From the NCBI GenBank assembly GCA_963778945.1, contig CAVZWL010000026.1, positions 13,977 to 77,976 on the forward strand: a stretch of 64,000 bases of DNA. The letters are read 5' to 3'. Below the pieces are notes generated by a model. The model saw only the letters and a program-made list of their open reading frames with translations, did not search any database and had not been told where the DNA came from. This stretch comes from Fen-1254 sp963778945 (GTDB lineage Bacteria > Bacteroidota > Ignavibacteria > UBA10030). The first letter of the stretch is position 1. Every line of letters begins with the position of its first letter. Made by a program: the position numbers and the translations under genes. Shown piece by piece: positions 55,718 through 63,459 of the stretch.

Positions 55718-55860
55718 AAACAGGTGACCTTGCGAAGATGTCATGGAGCATATTGTCGCAAAATGACAAACAGGAATGTTTGTCCTACCGTAATTCCTTC
55801 TTTTTGGACAGTCTCTTCTCTGAAAGAGAGGGGATTATTTTAGTCTCTCGATAACAGTGA
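55718..55860. repeat. Post-CDS repeat and right-boundary repeat
   Basis: Right after the DUF2779 stop comes AAACAGGTGACCTTGCGAAG then ATGTC.TGGAGCAT, a family also seen at 56540 and 58677. From 55755 the ATGACAAACAGGAATGTTTG then TCCTACC block repeats the sequence at 49453. GACAAAC-AGGAAT-GTTTGTC is a perfect 7-bp hairpin. Confidence 0.65.
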
Positions 55861-55915
55861 GTGATTGCTATATTTCTATTTACTACGCTTAAGAAAAAAG
55901 TAAATACGTTTCATC

Positions 55916-56161
55916 TCATTTTGGGTGTGGGATAATATCGAGAAGGTAATACGTGTCTCCTTTGATCATAAAATAGAACCGCCAATCACGATTAACTCGG
56001 GCTTGCCAAATGTCCTGAGCTTCACTATATTTCTTTGCTCTCAATGAAGGGTGACGGATATCCGCAAGTAAAAGAGCAACACGTCGGTCAAACGCACCTT
56101 GAATTGCGGCAGGGGCGTCATTATAACTCTTTCGGAACCGTTCGGTGTAGAAGAGTTGCAT
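55916..56161 (-). CDS. RelE/ParE-family toxin
   Basis: 81 residues of the RelE/ParE fold: LFYTERFRKSYNDAPAAIQG, SLRAKKYSEAQDIWQARVNR and DWRFYFMIKGDTYYLLDIIPH. The last block is the usual end of HigB/ParE-like toxins. Its ATG overlaps the antitoxin stop by one base (TAATG), so the toxin is translated after the antitoxin. mRNA cleavage or gyrase inhibition cannot be separated by eye. Confidence 0.85.
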   Translation of the reverse strand: MQLFYTERFRKSYNDAPAAIQGAFDRRVALLLADIRHPSLRAKKYSEAQDIWQARVNRDWRFYFMIKGDTYYLLDIIPHPK

Positions 56162-56436
56162 TAGATTTTCTTGGATTTGCGAGATGAAGCACGAAGGGAA
56201 CGAACTGTTTCCTTTGCACTCTTAAACGGACCGTAAACGCGTCCCTGTTTGACATCTTCAAGTGCCTCAGAAAGTCGTTCCTCGAGATGCCTGTCAACGA
56301 GAGTTTTTGGAGTGAGCACGAGCTTTCCATTAATGAGTTCCACTTCTAAATAATCACCGGTCTGGAGATGAAGAGCATCGTGGATTTTCTTAGGAATGGC
56401 TACTTGGCGGCTTGCACCAACTTTAACAGCCTGCAT
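56161..56436 (-). CDS. AbrB/MazE-type antitoxin
   Basis: 91 residues. The N-terminal MQAVKVGASRQVAIPKKIHD and GDYLEVELINGKLVLTPK form a swapped-hairpin AbrB DNA-binding domain; the C-terminal half is helical and charged and would bind the toxin. ATG 56436 starts the domain and follows AAGGAAA; the frame is open up to 56475. Probably represses its own promoter. Confidence 0.88.
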   Translation of the reverse strand: MQAVKVGASRQVAIPKKIHDALHLQTGDYLEVELINGKLVLTPKTLVDRHLEERLSEALEDVKQGRVYGPFKSAKETVRSLRASSRKSKKI

Positions 56437-56790
56437 GATAAATTTTCCTTGTGTTTGTAATATCATATAATACAATTATATGAAAAACAATGTAGCAAGA
56501 GAAAAGGAAACTGTCAAGTAACTGCGTTTCCTTCCGATGAAAACAGGTGACCTTGGAAGGTGTCGCGGAGCATGTAAGAAAAACCCTTGTTTCTATAGCT
56601 AAGATATATTAAAACGGAAACTGGCCACATTTTTAAAAATTAGGAAAAAATACCATTTTCCCTTCAAAACATTGAAATCGTGCTAAAAATGTGGAAATTC
56701 TTACAAAATGAATACAATCCCATATTATAAGCAGAGATAACATTTGCAATAGTTCTTACTTTATGATACCTTTTGCAAAAGAATACTTTT
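56437..56790. promoter_or_regulatory. Divergent regulatory gap between two toxin-antitoxin loci
   Basis: No gene. It contains one AAACAGGTGACCTTGGAAGG repeat (about 56540-56575). There is also an exact 11-base inverted repeat, CCACATTTTTA at 56625 and TAAAAATGTGG at 56684, upstream of the AbiEi gene. The latter fits the paired operator arms reported for AbiEi autoregulation. Confidence 0.5.
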
Positions 56791-57612
56791 ATGAATTCCG
56801 GAAAACCACAAAATTATATACTTACTTGGGTCGAAAAACAGCAATCGAAAGGGAGATATTTTTTTTCGTTGCTTGAATTACATGCTCAATTTCCGGCTAT
56901 TTCTCGCAGAGGAATGACGCAAGCAATTAACCGACTTAAAAAGAAAAATAAAATAACATCAGTTTATAAGGGATACTATGTTGTCGTGCCGCCAGAATAT
57001 TCAGTACGAGGAATATTGCCTCCATACATGTATATCGATGCGCTGATGAAAAGTCTTGGGAAGCAATATTATGTCGGATTGTTGAATGCAGCAGCATTAT
57101 ACGGTTCATCGCACCAGCAACCGCAGGAATACTTTGTATGCACTATTCCTCCAGCTCATCGTGAAAATACGAAGAAGGGTATACGTATTAACTTCTTTAC
57201 AAAGAACACCATTCCTGATCAGCTTTTAGAACTAAAGAAAAACGAAATGGGGTATTTTAAAGTTTCTTCACCTGAACTTACTGCCGCCGATATTATTCAG
57301 TTCGAAAAAAGAATCGGAGGATTAAATAGAGCCGTAACTGTTTTAAACGAATTGCTTGATTCAATACAAATACAGCGAATCACGGCTAAGTTTGTACAGG
57401 CAGTTCCAGCGGCTACGCTTCAACGATTAGGTTTTATTCTTGAATATATTTTGCATCGCCAAAAAATGGCTGATGCATTGTTTGAAACATCGAAAAATGC
57501 CGGATTGAATTTCTTCCGTATTGCTTTGAAACAGGGGCGGAGTGTGAAGGGATATAGATCAGAAAACCGATGGAAAGTTGTCTCCAATATTTCTCTTGAG
57601 TTAGAGGAATGA
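56791..57612 (+). CDS. abiEi: AbiEi-type antitoxin/regulator (type IV TA)
   Basis: 273 residues. The N-terminal winged helix reads SLLELHAQFPAISRRGMTQA then INRLKKKNKITSVYKGYYVV. The AbiEi middle region follows: YMYIDALMKSLGKQYYVGLL then NAAALYGSSHQQPQ. AbiE is an abortive-infection system in which AbiEi represses the operon and counters the toxin without direct binding. ATG 56791 (MNSGKPQ) is chosen over TTG 56773. Overlaps the toxin gene by four bases. Confidence 0.88.
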   Translation: MNSGKPQNYILTWVEKQQSKGRYFFSLLELHAQFPAISRRGMTQAINRLKKKNKITSVYKGYYVVVPPEYSVRGILPPYMYIDALMKSLGKQYYVGLLNAAALYGSSHQQPQEYFVCTIPPAHRENTKKGIRINFFTKNTIPDQLLELKKNEMGYFKVSSPELTAADIIQFEKRIGGLNRAVTVLNELLDSIQIQRITAKFVQAVPAATLQRLGFILEYILHRQKMADALFETSKNAGLNFFRIALKQGRSVKGYRSENRWKVVSNISLELEE

Positions 57613-58397
57613 TTCCACAAGCATATATTACTGAATGGAGCAATTCAGTTCCATGGCAATTGCCTGAGCAGATCGAACAGGATTTGGTAATCTCCCGGGC
57701 ATTGGCTGAAATATTTTCTGACGACATATTATCCCAAAAGTTAGCATTCCGTGGCGGAACAGCACTGCACAAACTTTTTTTACGGCCGCAATCACGATAC
57801 TCCGAAGATATTGATCTTGTCCAGACAGGAGCATTCCCTATCGGCGAAGTATTAGATCGCTTGCGAGTGAAGCTCTCCTTCTTAGGAAAAGGAAGTGTTG
57901 CGAAGGGCGATTCAATGATAACGATGAGATTTCGATTTGATTCGGAGAGTCAGCCAAGTGTAAAAATGAAGCTAAAGATCGAAACGAATGGCAGAGAGCA
58001 TTTTGCAGTGTTAGGATATTTACAAAAACCATTCGCCATCGATTCGCGTTGGTTCCAAGGAAGCGCCGATATCCGCACTTACCATTTAGAAGAATTGCTT
58101 GGGACAAAGCTCCGTGCATTGTATCAACGCAGCAAAGGAAGAGATCTCTTCGATATTTACAAAGCGATGACAACGACACACTTGAAAATGGAAAATATTT
58201 TGCAATGCTTTATCATGTATATTCGGTATTCTGCGGGGAACGTACCATCAAAGAAAGAATATCAGATGAACCTTGACAGGAAAATATTAGACTCAGAATT
58301 TTTAGGGGACACAAAAGGTCTCTTAAATATCAAAGAAAAATATGATCCTCTTCACGCCTATGAGATTATCTCAAAAGAACTGATTGCAAAGATGTAA
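57609..58397 (+). CDS. abiEii: AbiEii/AbiGii-family nucleotidyltransferase toxin
   Basis: 262 residues. The nucleotidyltransferase core is LAFRGGTALHKLFLRPQSRY then SEDIDLV, with the GG and the D-x-D pair near residue 66-68. LKIETNGRE and GTKLRALYQRSKGRDLFDIY are the other conserved blocks. Members of this family block growth during phage infection; some modify tRNA acceptor ends. The stop is followed at once by a repeat (AAACAAGAGACATTGCG). Confidence 0.9.
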   Translation: MIPQAYITEWSNSVPWQLPEQIEQDLVISRALAEIFSDDILSQKLAFRGGTALHKLFLRPQSRYSEDIDLVQTGAFPIGEVLDRLRVKLSFLGKGSVAKGDSMITMRFRFDSESQPSVKMKLKIETNGREHFAVLGYLQKPFAIDSRWFQGSADIRTYHLEELLGTKLRALYQRSKGRDLFDIYKAMTTTHLKMENILQCFIMYIRYSAGNVPSKKEYQMNLDRKILDSEFLGDTKGLLNIKEKYDPLHAYEIISKELIAKM

Positions 58398-58858
58398 AAA
58401 CAAGAGACATTGCGAAAAGGAAAGGTCGCATAGCATAAAACTGAATCCTGCGGAATGGGATACTAAGTTATACTGTGACTATTCAGCGTGACCTCTATAT
58501 TTATAAATTAAATTACCGCAACGAACTTCTGTAGCCCCGTAGGGGCGAGCCGACACCGCCCTGCCCGACGGATGACGCCGTCATTCAGGCGGGTGGTGTC
58601 GGAGCATTCCGCGACCATCCCGAAAACATCTTCGAAGTTTCCGGGACAAGCTCGTCGCGGCTACAGGATGATATTAAAACAGGTGACCTTGCGAGGATGT
58701 CGCGGAGCATAAAAGAAAATTGCCATCTCGCAATTCGGTGAAAGAATCGATGAAAGTTGTAGAAGTATAGGCTTTTCAACTTTTAAACTTAATTGACGCA
58801 TCCGATCTATCATATACTCCCTATATAATAAGGATATATCCTAAAAATATACTTGCTA
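58398..58858. repeat. Left copy of the direct repeat flanking mobile mystery protein A
   Basis: About 58426-58667 is one element. It begins GGTCGCATAGCATAAAACTG, continues AATCCTGCGGAATGGGATAC, then TAAGTT, and ends in a TGTAGCC...CGCGGCTACAGG palindrome. A second, shorter copy is at 59427-59600. 58677-58715 is an AAACAGGTGACCTTGCGAGG repeat. A perfect 12-base palindrome AGGATATATCCT lies near 58831. No gene is supported in this stretch. Confidence 0.65.
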
Positions 58859-58860
58859 AT

Positions 58861-58911
58861 ACAAGGGTATAACCGTATATTCTATGTGATAAAACAAGGG
58901 TATACCCGTAT
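58861..58911 (+). promoter_or_regulatory. Two operator-like repeats overlapping the start of mobile mystery protein A
   Basis: ACAAGGGTATAACCGTAT at 58861 and ACAAGGGTATACCCGTAT at 58894, 33 bases apart; the second contains the perfect palindrome GGGTATACCC. The gene's ATG begins inside the second copy, so binding would block translation start or transcription. Confidence 0.65.
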
Positions 58912-59374
58912 GATAAATCTCAATAAAAAACTACAAATCGATCAATTAGATCGAAAATTTAAAAAAATAGCTGTTTTAAGCGAAATCGAAACTCCACCGA
59001 AAGGTTGGATTCATTCAATTAGAACTGCATTAAATATGTCATTGGTGCAGCTTGCGAAACGGCTCAAGAAAACGCCGGTCACCATAAAGGAGATCGAAGA
59101 GCGAGAGGCCAATAAAACTATCACCTTAAGAAAACTAATTGAAGTTGGCGAGGCGCTCGACCTTCAGTTTGTGTATGGATTTATTCCGAAGTACGGTTCC
59201 CTCGAAGAGTTGATAGAACAGCACGCTCTGCATATTGCTCGTGAAATTGTAATGAGAACATCCCACTCGATGAAACTTGAAGATCAGGAAAATAAATCGG
59301 AACGATTAGAAACAGCTATCCACGATCGGGCGGAAGAGATTAAACGGGAAATTCCGAAATATTTATGGGATTAG
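58910..59374 (+). CDS. Mobile mystery protein A (HTH regulator/antitoxin-like)
   Basis: 154 residues. LQIDQLDRKF opens the protein. The HTH is PPKGWIHSIRTALNMSLVQL then AKRLKKTPVTIKEIEEREAN. ITLRKLIEVGEALDLQFVYG and the ending EIPKYLWD also match the family. In other genomes it always pairs with mobile mystery protein B, a Fic-domain protein, often on mobile DNA. Here B is cut short, leaving A as an orphan. ATG 58910 follows two operator-like repeats; an in-frame ATG further up is unlikely. Confidence 0.85.
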   Translation: MINLNKKLQIDQLDRKFKKIAVLSEIETPPKGWIHSIRTALNMSLVQLAKRLKKTPVTIKEIEEREANKTITLRKLIEVGEALDLQFVYGFIPKYGSLEELIEQHALHIAREIVMRTSHSMKLEDQENKSERLETAIHDRAEEIKREIPKYLWD

Positions 59375-59481
59375 ATCTCGATTATACAGAAGGGCAAACT
59401 CCTTTAGATGAAGATGAGAAGGAAGGGTCGCGTAGCATAAGATTGAATCCTGCGAAGCGGGATACTAAGTTAGTACTGTGA
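59365..59481 (+). pseudogene. Truncated mobile mystery protein B (Fic family)
   Basis: Starts with ATGGGATTAG overlapping the end of A and reads MGLDLDYTEGQTPLDEDEKE, the standard beginning of mobile mystery protein B. After codon 21 the sequence enters the repeat that starts GGTCGCGTAGCATAAGATTG and soon stops. The whole Fic domain is missing. It was removed by insertion of, or recombination at, the repeat. Confidence 0.8.
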
Positions 59482-59600
59482 CCCTATTTAGTGTGAATTT
59501 TATATTTGTAAATTAATTTATCGCAACGAAATTCTGTAGCCGACACCACCAGTGTCGGAGCATTCCGCGACCAGCGGTCGCGGCTACAGGAGTATTATAC
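59424..59600. repeat. Right copy of the direct repeat flanking mobile mystery protein A
   Basis: Matches 58426-58667: GGTCGCGTAGCATAAGATTG, AATCCTGCGAAGCGGGATAC, then AATT..ATCGCAACGAA.TTCTG, and a compact TGTAGCCGACACCACCAGTG...CGCGGCTACAGG palindrome. Same orientation as the left copy. Confidence 0.7.
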
Positions 59601-59698
59601 CGCTCTATTTGAATCCCGCTACGCGGAAAAACATTTTCAGGGACCGAAGGCATGGCCTTGCCATCTCCGGCTACCATTTACCATTCACTATTTACTGC
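59593..59698 (-). repeat. Hairpin repeat copy 4 (inverted) with heptamers
   Basis: On the minus strand it reads heptamers (AGTAAAT, AGTGAAT, GGTAAAT), then GGTAGCCGGAGATGGC, then TTTTTCCGCGTAGCGGGATTC. It carries a longer GGCAAGGCCATGCC insert than the other copies. Confidence 0.7.
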
Positions 59699-59880
59699 TC
59701 TTCTCTATCTTCGCCCATGTATCTTTGAGTGTTACCACACGGTTAAAGACCGGAGCGCCCGGTTTGGAATCCTTGATGTCGGCGCAGAAATATCCCATCC
59801 GTTCGAAATTGAAAACGCTCGCCGGTTTTGCCGCACCAAGCATCGGCTCCAGTTTACACTGTGTGACACGCAAAGAACGG
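59698..59880 (-). pseudogene. Duplicated 3' end of glnS
   Basis: On the minus strand it encodes VTQCKLEPMLGAAKP, FNFERMGYFCADIKDSKPGA and VFNRVVTLKDTWAKIEKS, nearly identical to the last ~60 residues of GlnS just to its right. A few changes (ASVFNFE for GERFQFE) show it has started to diverge. No start codon or upstream domain, so it is a fragment. Confidence 0.88.
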
Positions 59881-59900
59881 GAGAAGAAGAAGCCGCCAGG

Positions 59901-59998
59901 ATTATTATACCGCTCTATTTGAATTCCGCTGACGCGGAATAACATTTTCTTGTCTCCGGCCACCGTTTACCGTTACCAGTTTACCATTTACTATTTAA
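59901..59998 (-). repeat. Hairpin repeat copy 3 (inverted) with heptamers
   Basis: On the minus strand: heptamers (AATAGTA, AATGGTA, AACTGGT), GGTGGCCGGAGACAAG, AAATG, and the hairpin TTCCGC-GTCA-GCGGAA followed by TTCAAATAGAGCGG. It lies between glnS and its duplicated tail, abutting the glnS stop codon. Confidence 0.75.
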
Positions 59999-61681
59999 GC
60001 TCTTCTCTATCTTCGCCCATGTATCTTTGAGCGTAACCACACGGTTAAAGACCGGGGCGCCCGGTTTGGAATCCTTGATGTCGGCGCAGAAATATCCCAT
60101 CCGTTCGAACTGAAAACGTTCGCCCGGTTTTGCCGCACCAAGCATCGGTTCTAATTTGCATTGTGTCAGCACCTGCAAAGAATTCGGGTTGATGTTGTCT
60201 AAGAAGCTTTTTCCTTCTTCCACATCATCCGGATTTTCTTTCAGGAACAGGCGGTCGTAAAGACGTACTTCGGCGCTGAACGCATGCGGAGCGGAGACCC
60301 AGTGAATGGTCGCTTTGACCTTGCGATTCGCCGTCGGCGTGCCGCTTTTCGACGTCGGGTCATAAGTGCAGTGTAATTCGATAACATTGCCTTTATCGTC
60401 TTTAACAACTTTTTCGCATTTGATAATATACGCATACCGCAGCCGCACTTCTTTGCCCGGCGATAAACGGAAATATTTCGGCGGCGGAATTTCGCGGAAA
60501 TCTTCCTGCTCGATATACAGTTCCCTCGAAAAGGGAACCATTCGGGTTCCGGCGGATTCATCTTCCGGATTGTTGACGGCCTGAAGTTCTTCCACTTGCC
60601 CTTCCGGATAATTCGTCAGTATAACCTTTACAGGATTCAGAACCGCATTTGTGCGCTGTGCCGTTTTATTCAAATCTTCACGAATACTCCATTCGAGCAT
60701 TGCGACATCGATCAGGGAATCTTTTTTCGAAACACCTATCTTATCACAGAAAACGCGTATCGATTCGCTCGTATAGCCGCGGCGGCGGTATCCGGCGATG
60801 GTCGGCATGCGCGGATCGTCCCAGCCGGAGACATGTTTTTCCTGAACGAGCTGCAGCAATTTTCGTTTGCTCAGGACAGTATATGTAAGATTCAAGCGTG
60901 CAAATTCGATCTGCTGCGGATGATAAATGCCGAGTTGATCGATGAACCAGTCGTAGAGCGGACGGTGATTCTCGAATTCCAGCGTGCAGATAGAATGTGT
61001 TATGCCTTCGATAGAATCTTCCAATCCGTGTGCCCAGTCGTACATCGGATAGACGCACCATTTATCCCCCTGCCGGTGATGCGATTCGTGAAGTATGCGG
61101 TACATAATCGGATCGCGCAAGTTCACATTGGGGGCTGCCATATCGATTTTTGCGCGGAGTGTTTTGGAACCGTTCGGAAATTCACCTTTGCGCATTCGCT
61201 CGAAGAGATCGAGGTTCTCTTCGATACTTCTGGTGCGGTAGGGGCTCTCTTTTCCCGGTTCCGTCAGTGTGCCGCGTGTGTCGCGGATTTCATCTCCGCT
61301 CAGATCGCAAACGTATGCTTTTCCGGCTTTAATCAACTGCACTGCCCATTCGTACATTTTATCGAAATAGTCCGATGCGTAAAATAGACGATCTTCAAAA
61401 TCTCCGCCGATCCATCGAACGTCGTCGATAATGGAATCCACGTATTCCTGTTCCTCTTTGGATGGATTGGTATCGTCGAAGCGCATGTTGAACTTGCCGC
61501 CGTACTGTTTGGCAATGCCGTAATTCAAGTTGATGGATTTGGCATGGCCGATATGAAGGTATCCGTTGGGTTCGGGCGGAAAGCGCGTATGGATGCGTCC
61601 CTGGAATTTATTGGTCTTTAAATCTTCGTCGATAATTTCCCGTATAAAATCTTTTTTCTCTTCTTTTTCGTCGATAGACAT
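59981..61681 (-). CDS. glnS: Glutaminyl-tRNA synthetase
   Basis: Class I synthetase charging tRNA-Gln. 566 residues, intact. The HIGH motif is HIGHAKS near residue 43, in FPPEPNGYLHIGHAKSINLN; the KMSKS motif is VLSKRKL near 269. DWAHGLEDSIEGITHSICTL then EF is the conserved GlnRS active-site block. The C-terminal beta-barrel domains follow. The last residues NSKW come from the adjoining repeat, showing that the element reached the coding end. gltX lies divergently 279 bases away. Confidence 0.95.
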   Translation of the reverse strand: MSIDEKEEKKDFIREIIDEDLKTNKFQGRIHTRFPPEPNGYLHIGHAKSINLNYGIAKQYGGKFNMRFDDTNPSKEEQEYVDSIIDDVRWIGGDFEDRLFYASDYFDKMYEWAVQLIKAGKAYVCDLSGDEIRDTRGTLTEPGKESPYRTRSIEENLDLFERMRKGEFPNGSKTLRAKIDMAAPNVNLRDPIMYRILHESHHRQGDKWCVYPMYDWAHGLEDSIEGITHSICTLEFENHRPLYDWFIDQLGIYHPQQIEFARLNLTYTVLSKRKLLQLVQEKHVSGWDDPRMPTIAGYRRRGYTSESIRVFCDKIGVSKKDSLIDVAMLEWSIREDLNKTAQRTNAVLNPVKVILTNYPEGQVEELQAVNNPEDESAGTRMVPFSRELYIEQEDFREIPPPKYFRLSPGKEVRLRYAYIIKCEKVVKDDKGNVIELHCTYDPTSKSGTPTANRKVKATIHWVSAPHAFSAEVRLYDRLFLKENPDDVEEGKSFLDNINPNSLQVLTQCKLEPMLGAAKPGERFQFERMGYFCADIKDSKPGAPVFNRVVTLKDTWAKIEKSLNSKW

Positions 61682-61960
61682 TTTTACTTAGTTTCCTCTA
61701 TAGAAAGTTTGAATATATAGTATAATGAAAAAGAAAAGGATTTTCAAAGATAAGTACATGAATTGAAGGAAGCCGTCTTAAGCGAGTCTGCCTTGATTTT
61801 GTAGGCATCTCGAGCTATCTTTTAAATGAAATGCTTACCACCTTGCGAAGGTATCCACCTTCGCAAGGTGTCTGAAAACGGGACTTTTAAAAGAATGATT
61901 CCCTCAATTGGGAATGTGCCCAAATAAGCGCTGAACAGTAATGTTGCTTTTATCTTCCGT
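61682..61960. promoter_or_regulatory. Divergent glnS/gltX intergenic region with a perfect hairpin
   Basis: 279 bases without a gene. 61839-61870 is a perfect 14-bp stem, CACCTTGCGAAGGT / ACCTTCGCAAGGTG, around the loop ATCC, a long member of the ACCTT..AAGGT family. On the glnS side ATATATAGTATAATG resembles a -10 region. The hairpin would lie in the gltX leader or promoter. Confidence 0.5.
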
Positions 61961-63423
61961 ATGGTGACTATGAATACGAATATTCGAGTCCGTTTTGCTC
62001 CGAGTCCGACCGGCTATCTGCATGTCGGCGGGCTGCGAACGGCTCTTTATAATTATCTTTTTGCAAAGCATAACGGCGGGAAATTTATTCTGCGGATCGA
62101 AGATACCGATCAGTCCCGCATGGTGGAAGGAGCTCTTGAGAATTTAATACGAACACTGAAATGGGCCGGTCTCGATTACGATGAGGGTCCCGACAGGGAA
62201 GGAAACTGCGGCCCGTATATTCAATCGCAGCGGCTGCCGATCTACCGCGAACATGCGCTGGAATCTGATTAAAAAAGGAAATGCTTATTATTGTTTTTGC
62301 ACGCCGGAACGGTTTGACGAAGTCCGGAAAAAACAAACGGAACTGAAGCAGTCGTTCTCCTACGACCGGCATTGCCGTGAAATTCCTCTCGAAGAGGCGG
62401 AGCGGCGTATTGCTGCCGGGGAAAAATATGTCGTACGCATGAAGGTGCCTCTAACAGGTGAAATGACATTTGAAGATGCGATACGCGGCAAAGTGACGAT
62501 TGCTTACAAAGTCCTGGACGATCAGGTGATTCTTAAATCGGACGGGTTTCCGACATATCACCTTGCCGTGGTTGTGGACGATCACTTGATGGGAATTACG
62601 CATGTGATCCGGGGGGAGGAATGGCTGCCGAGTGCTCCGAAGCATCTGCTGCTTTATCGTTTCTTCGGGTGGGAAGCTGCCGGTGTTTGCCCATTTGCCG
62701 CTGCTTTTAAATCCCGATAAATCGAAACTCAGCAAACGCCAGGGGGATGTGGCGGTCGAAGATTACCGCAGCAAAGGATATTTAAAAGAAGCCATCGTCA
62801 ATTTCGTAGCATTCCTCGGATGGAATCCGGGAGATGAACGCGAAGTTTTTACTCTCGATCAGTTGATTCATGATTTTTCGCTTGAGCGCGTCGGAAAAGC
62901 CGGCGCAGTGTTCAATGTGGAAAAACTGAACTGGCTGAACCAGCAGCATATCCGATTGCTGTCCGATGAAACCCTGGCAGAGATGTTCAGACCGATGCTG
63001 GAAGCCAAGGGAATACGAATTTCCGACGAAGCATATTTCCTGCGCGTCATCGGATTGTTAAAAGAGAAGTTGACTTTCCCGCAGGACTTCGGCGAGTACA
63101 GCACATATTTTTTTGAGGATCCGAAAACGTATGAAGAGGAAGGAATTCGGAAATACTGGGAGCCGGAAACTCCGGAGCGATTGGTGCGGCTTGCGGAAAT
63201 TCTCGATGGTACGCAAGATTTTTCTCATGACACAATTGAAACAGCCATGAAACGGCTTGCCGATGAATTACAAATAAAGACCAGCAAGCTCATTCATCCG
63301 GCGCGTCTCGCCGTGTCCGGCAAGCAGGTGGGGCCGAGCCTGTATGAATTGATGTCCGTGCTGGGCAAAGAAACGGTCGTTCGCCGGTTACGAACCGCAT
63401 CGATTGCAATTAAAATTTCTTAG
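61961..63423 (+). CDS. gltX: Glutamyl-tRNA synthetase (two frame breaks)
   Basis: Class I synthetase charging tRNA-Glu. VRFAPSPTGYLHVGGLRTAL holds the HIGH motif. The frame changes near 62255, after QSQRLPIYREHA, into KKGNAYYCFCTPERFDEVRK, and again near 62685 into AHLPLLLNPDKSKLSKRQGD, which holds the KMSKS motif (KLSKR). VRFAPSPTG and the C-terminal LYELMSVLGKE are standard. Reconstructed length about 487. Both breaks fall within conserved text, so the gene is most likely intact in the organism. ATG 61970 (MNTNIRV) is an alternative start. Confidence 0.92.
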
Positions 63424-63459
63424 GATTGCCTTTCGGGACTTCCTTCCCTATATTCTCCA

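Noticed and set aside
59652..59942. Plus-strand open frame over the duplicated glnS tail
   Set aside because: It is antisense to a recognisable GlnS fragment and includes repeat DNA.
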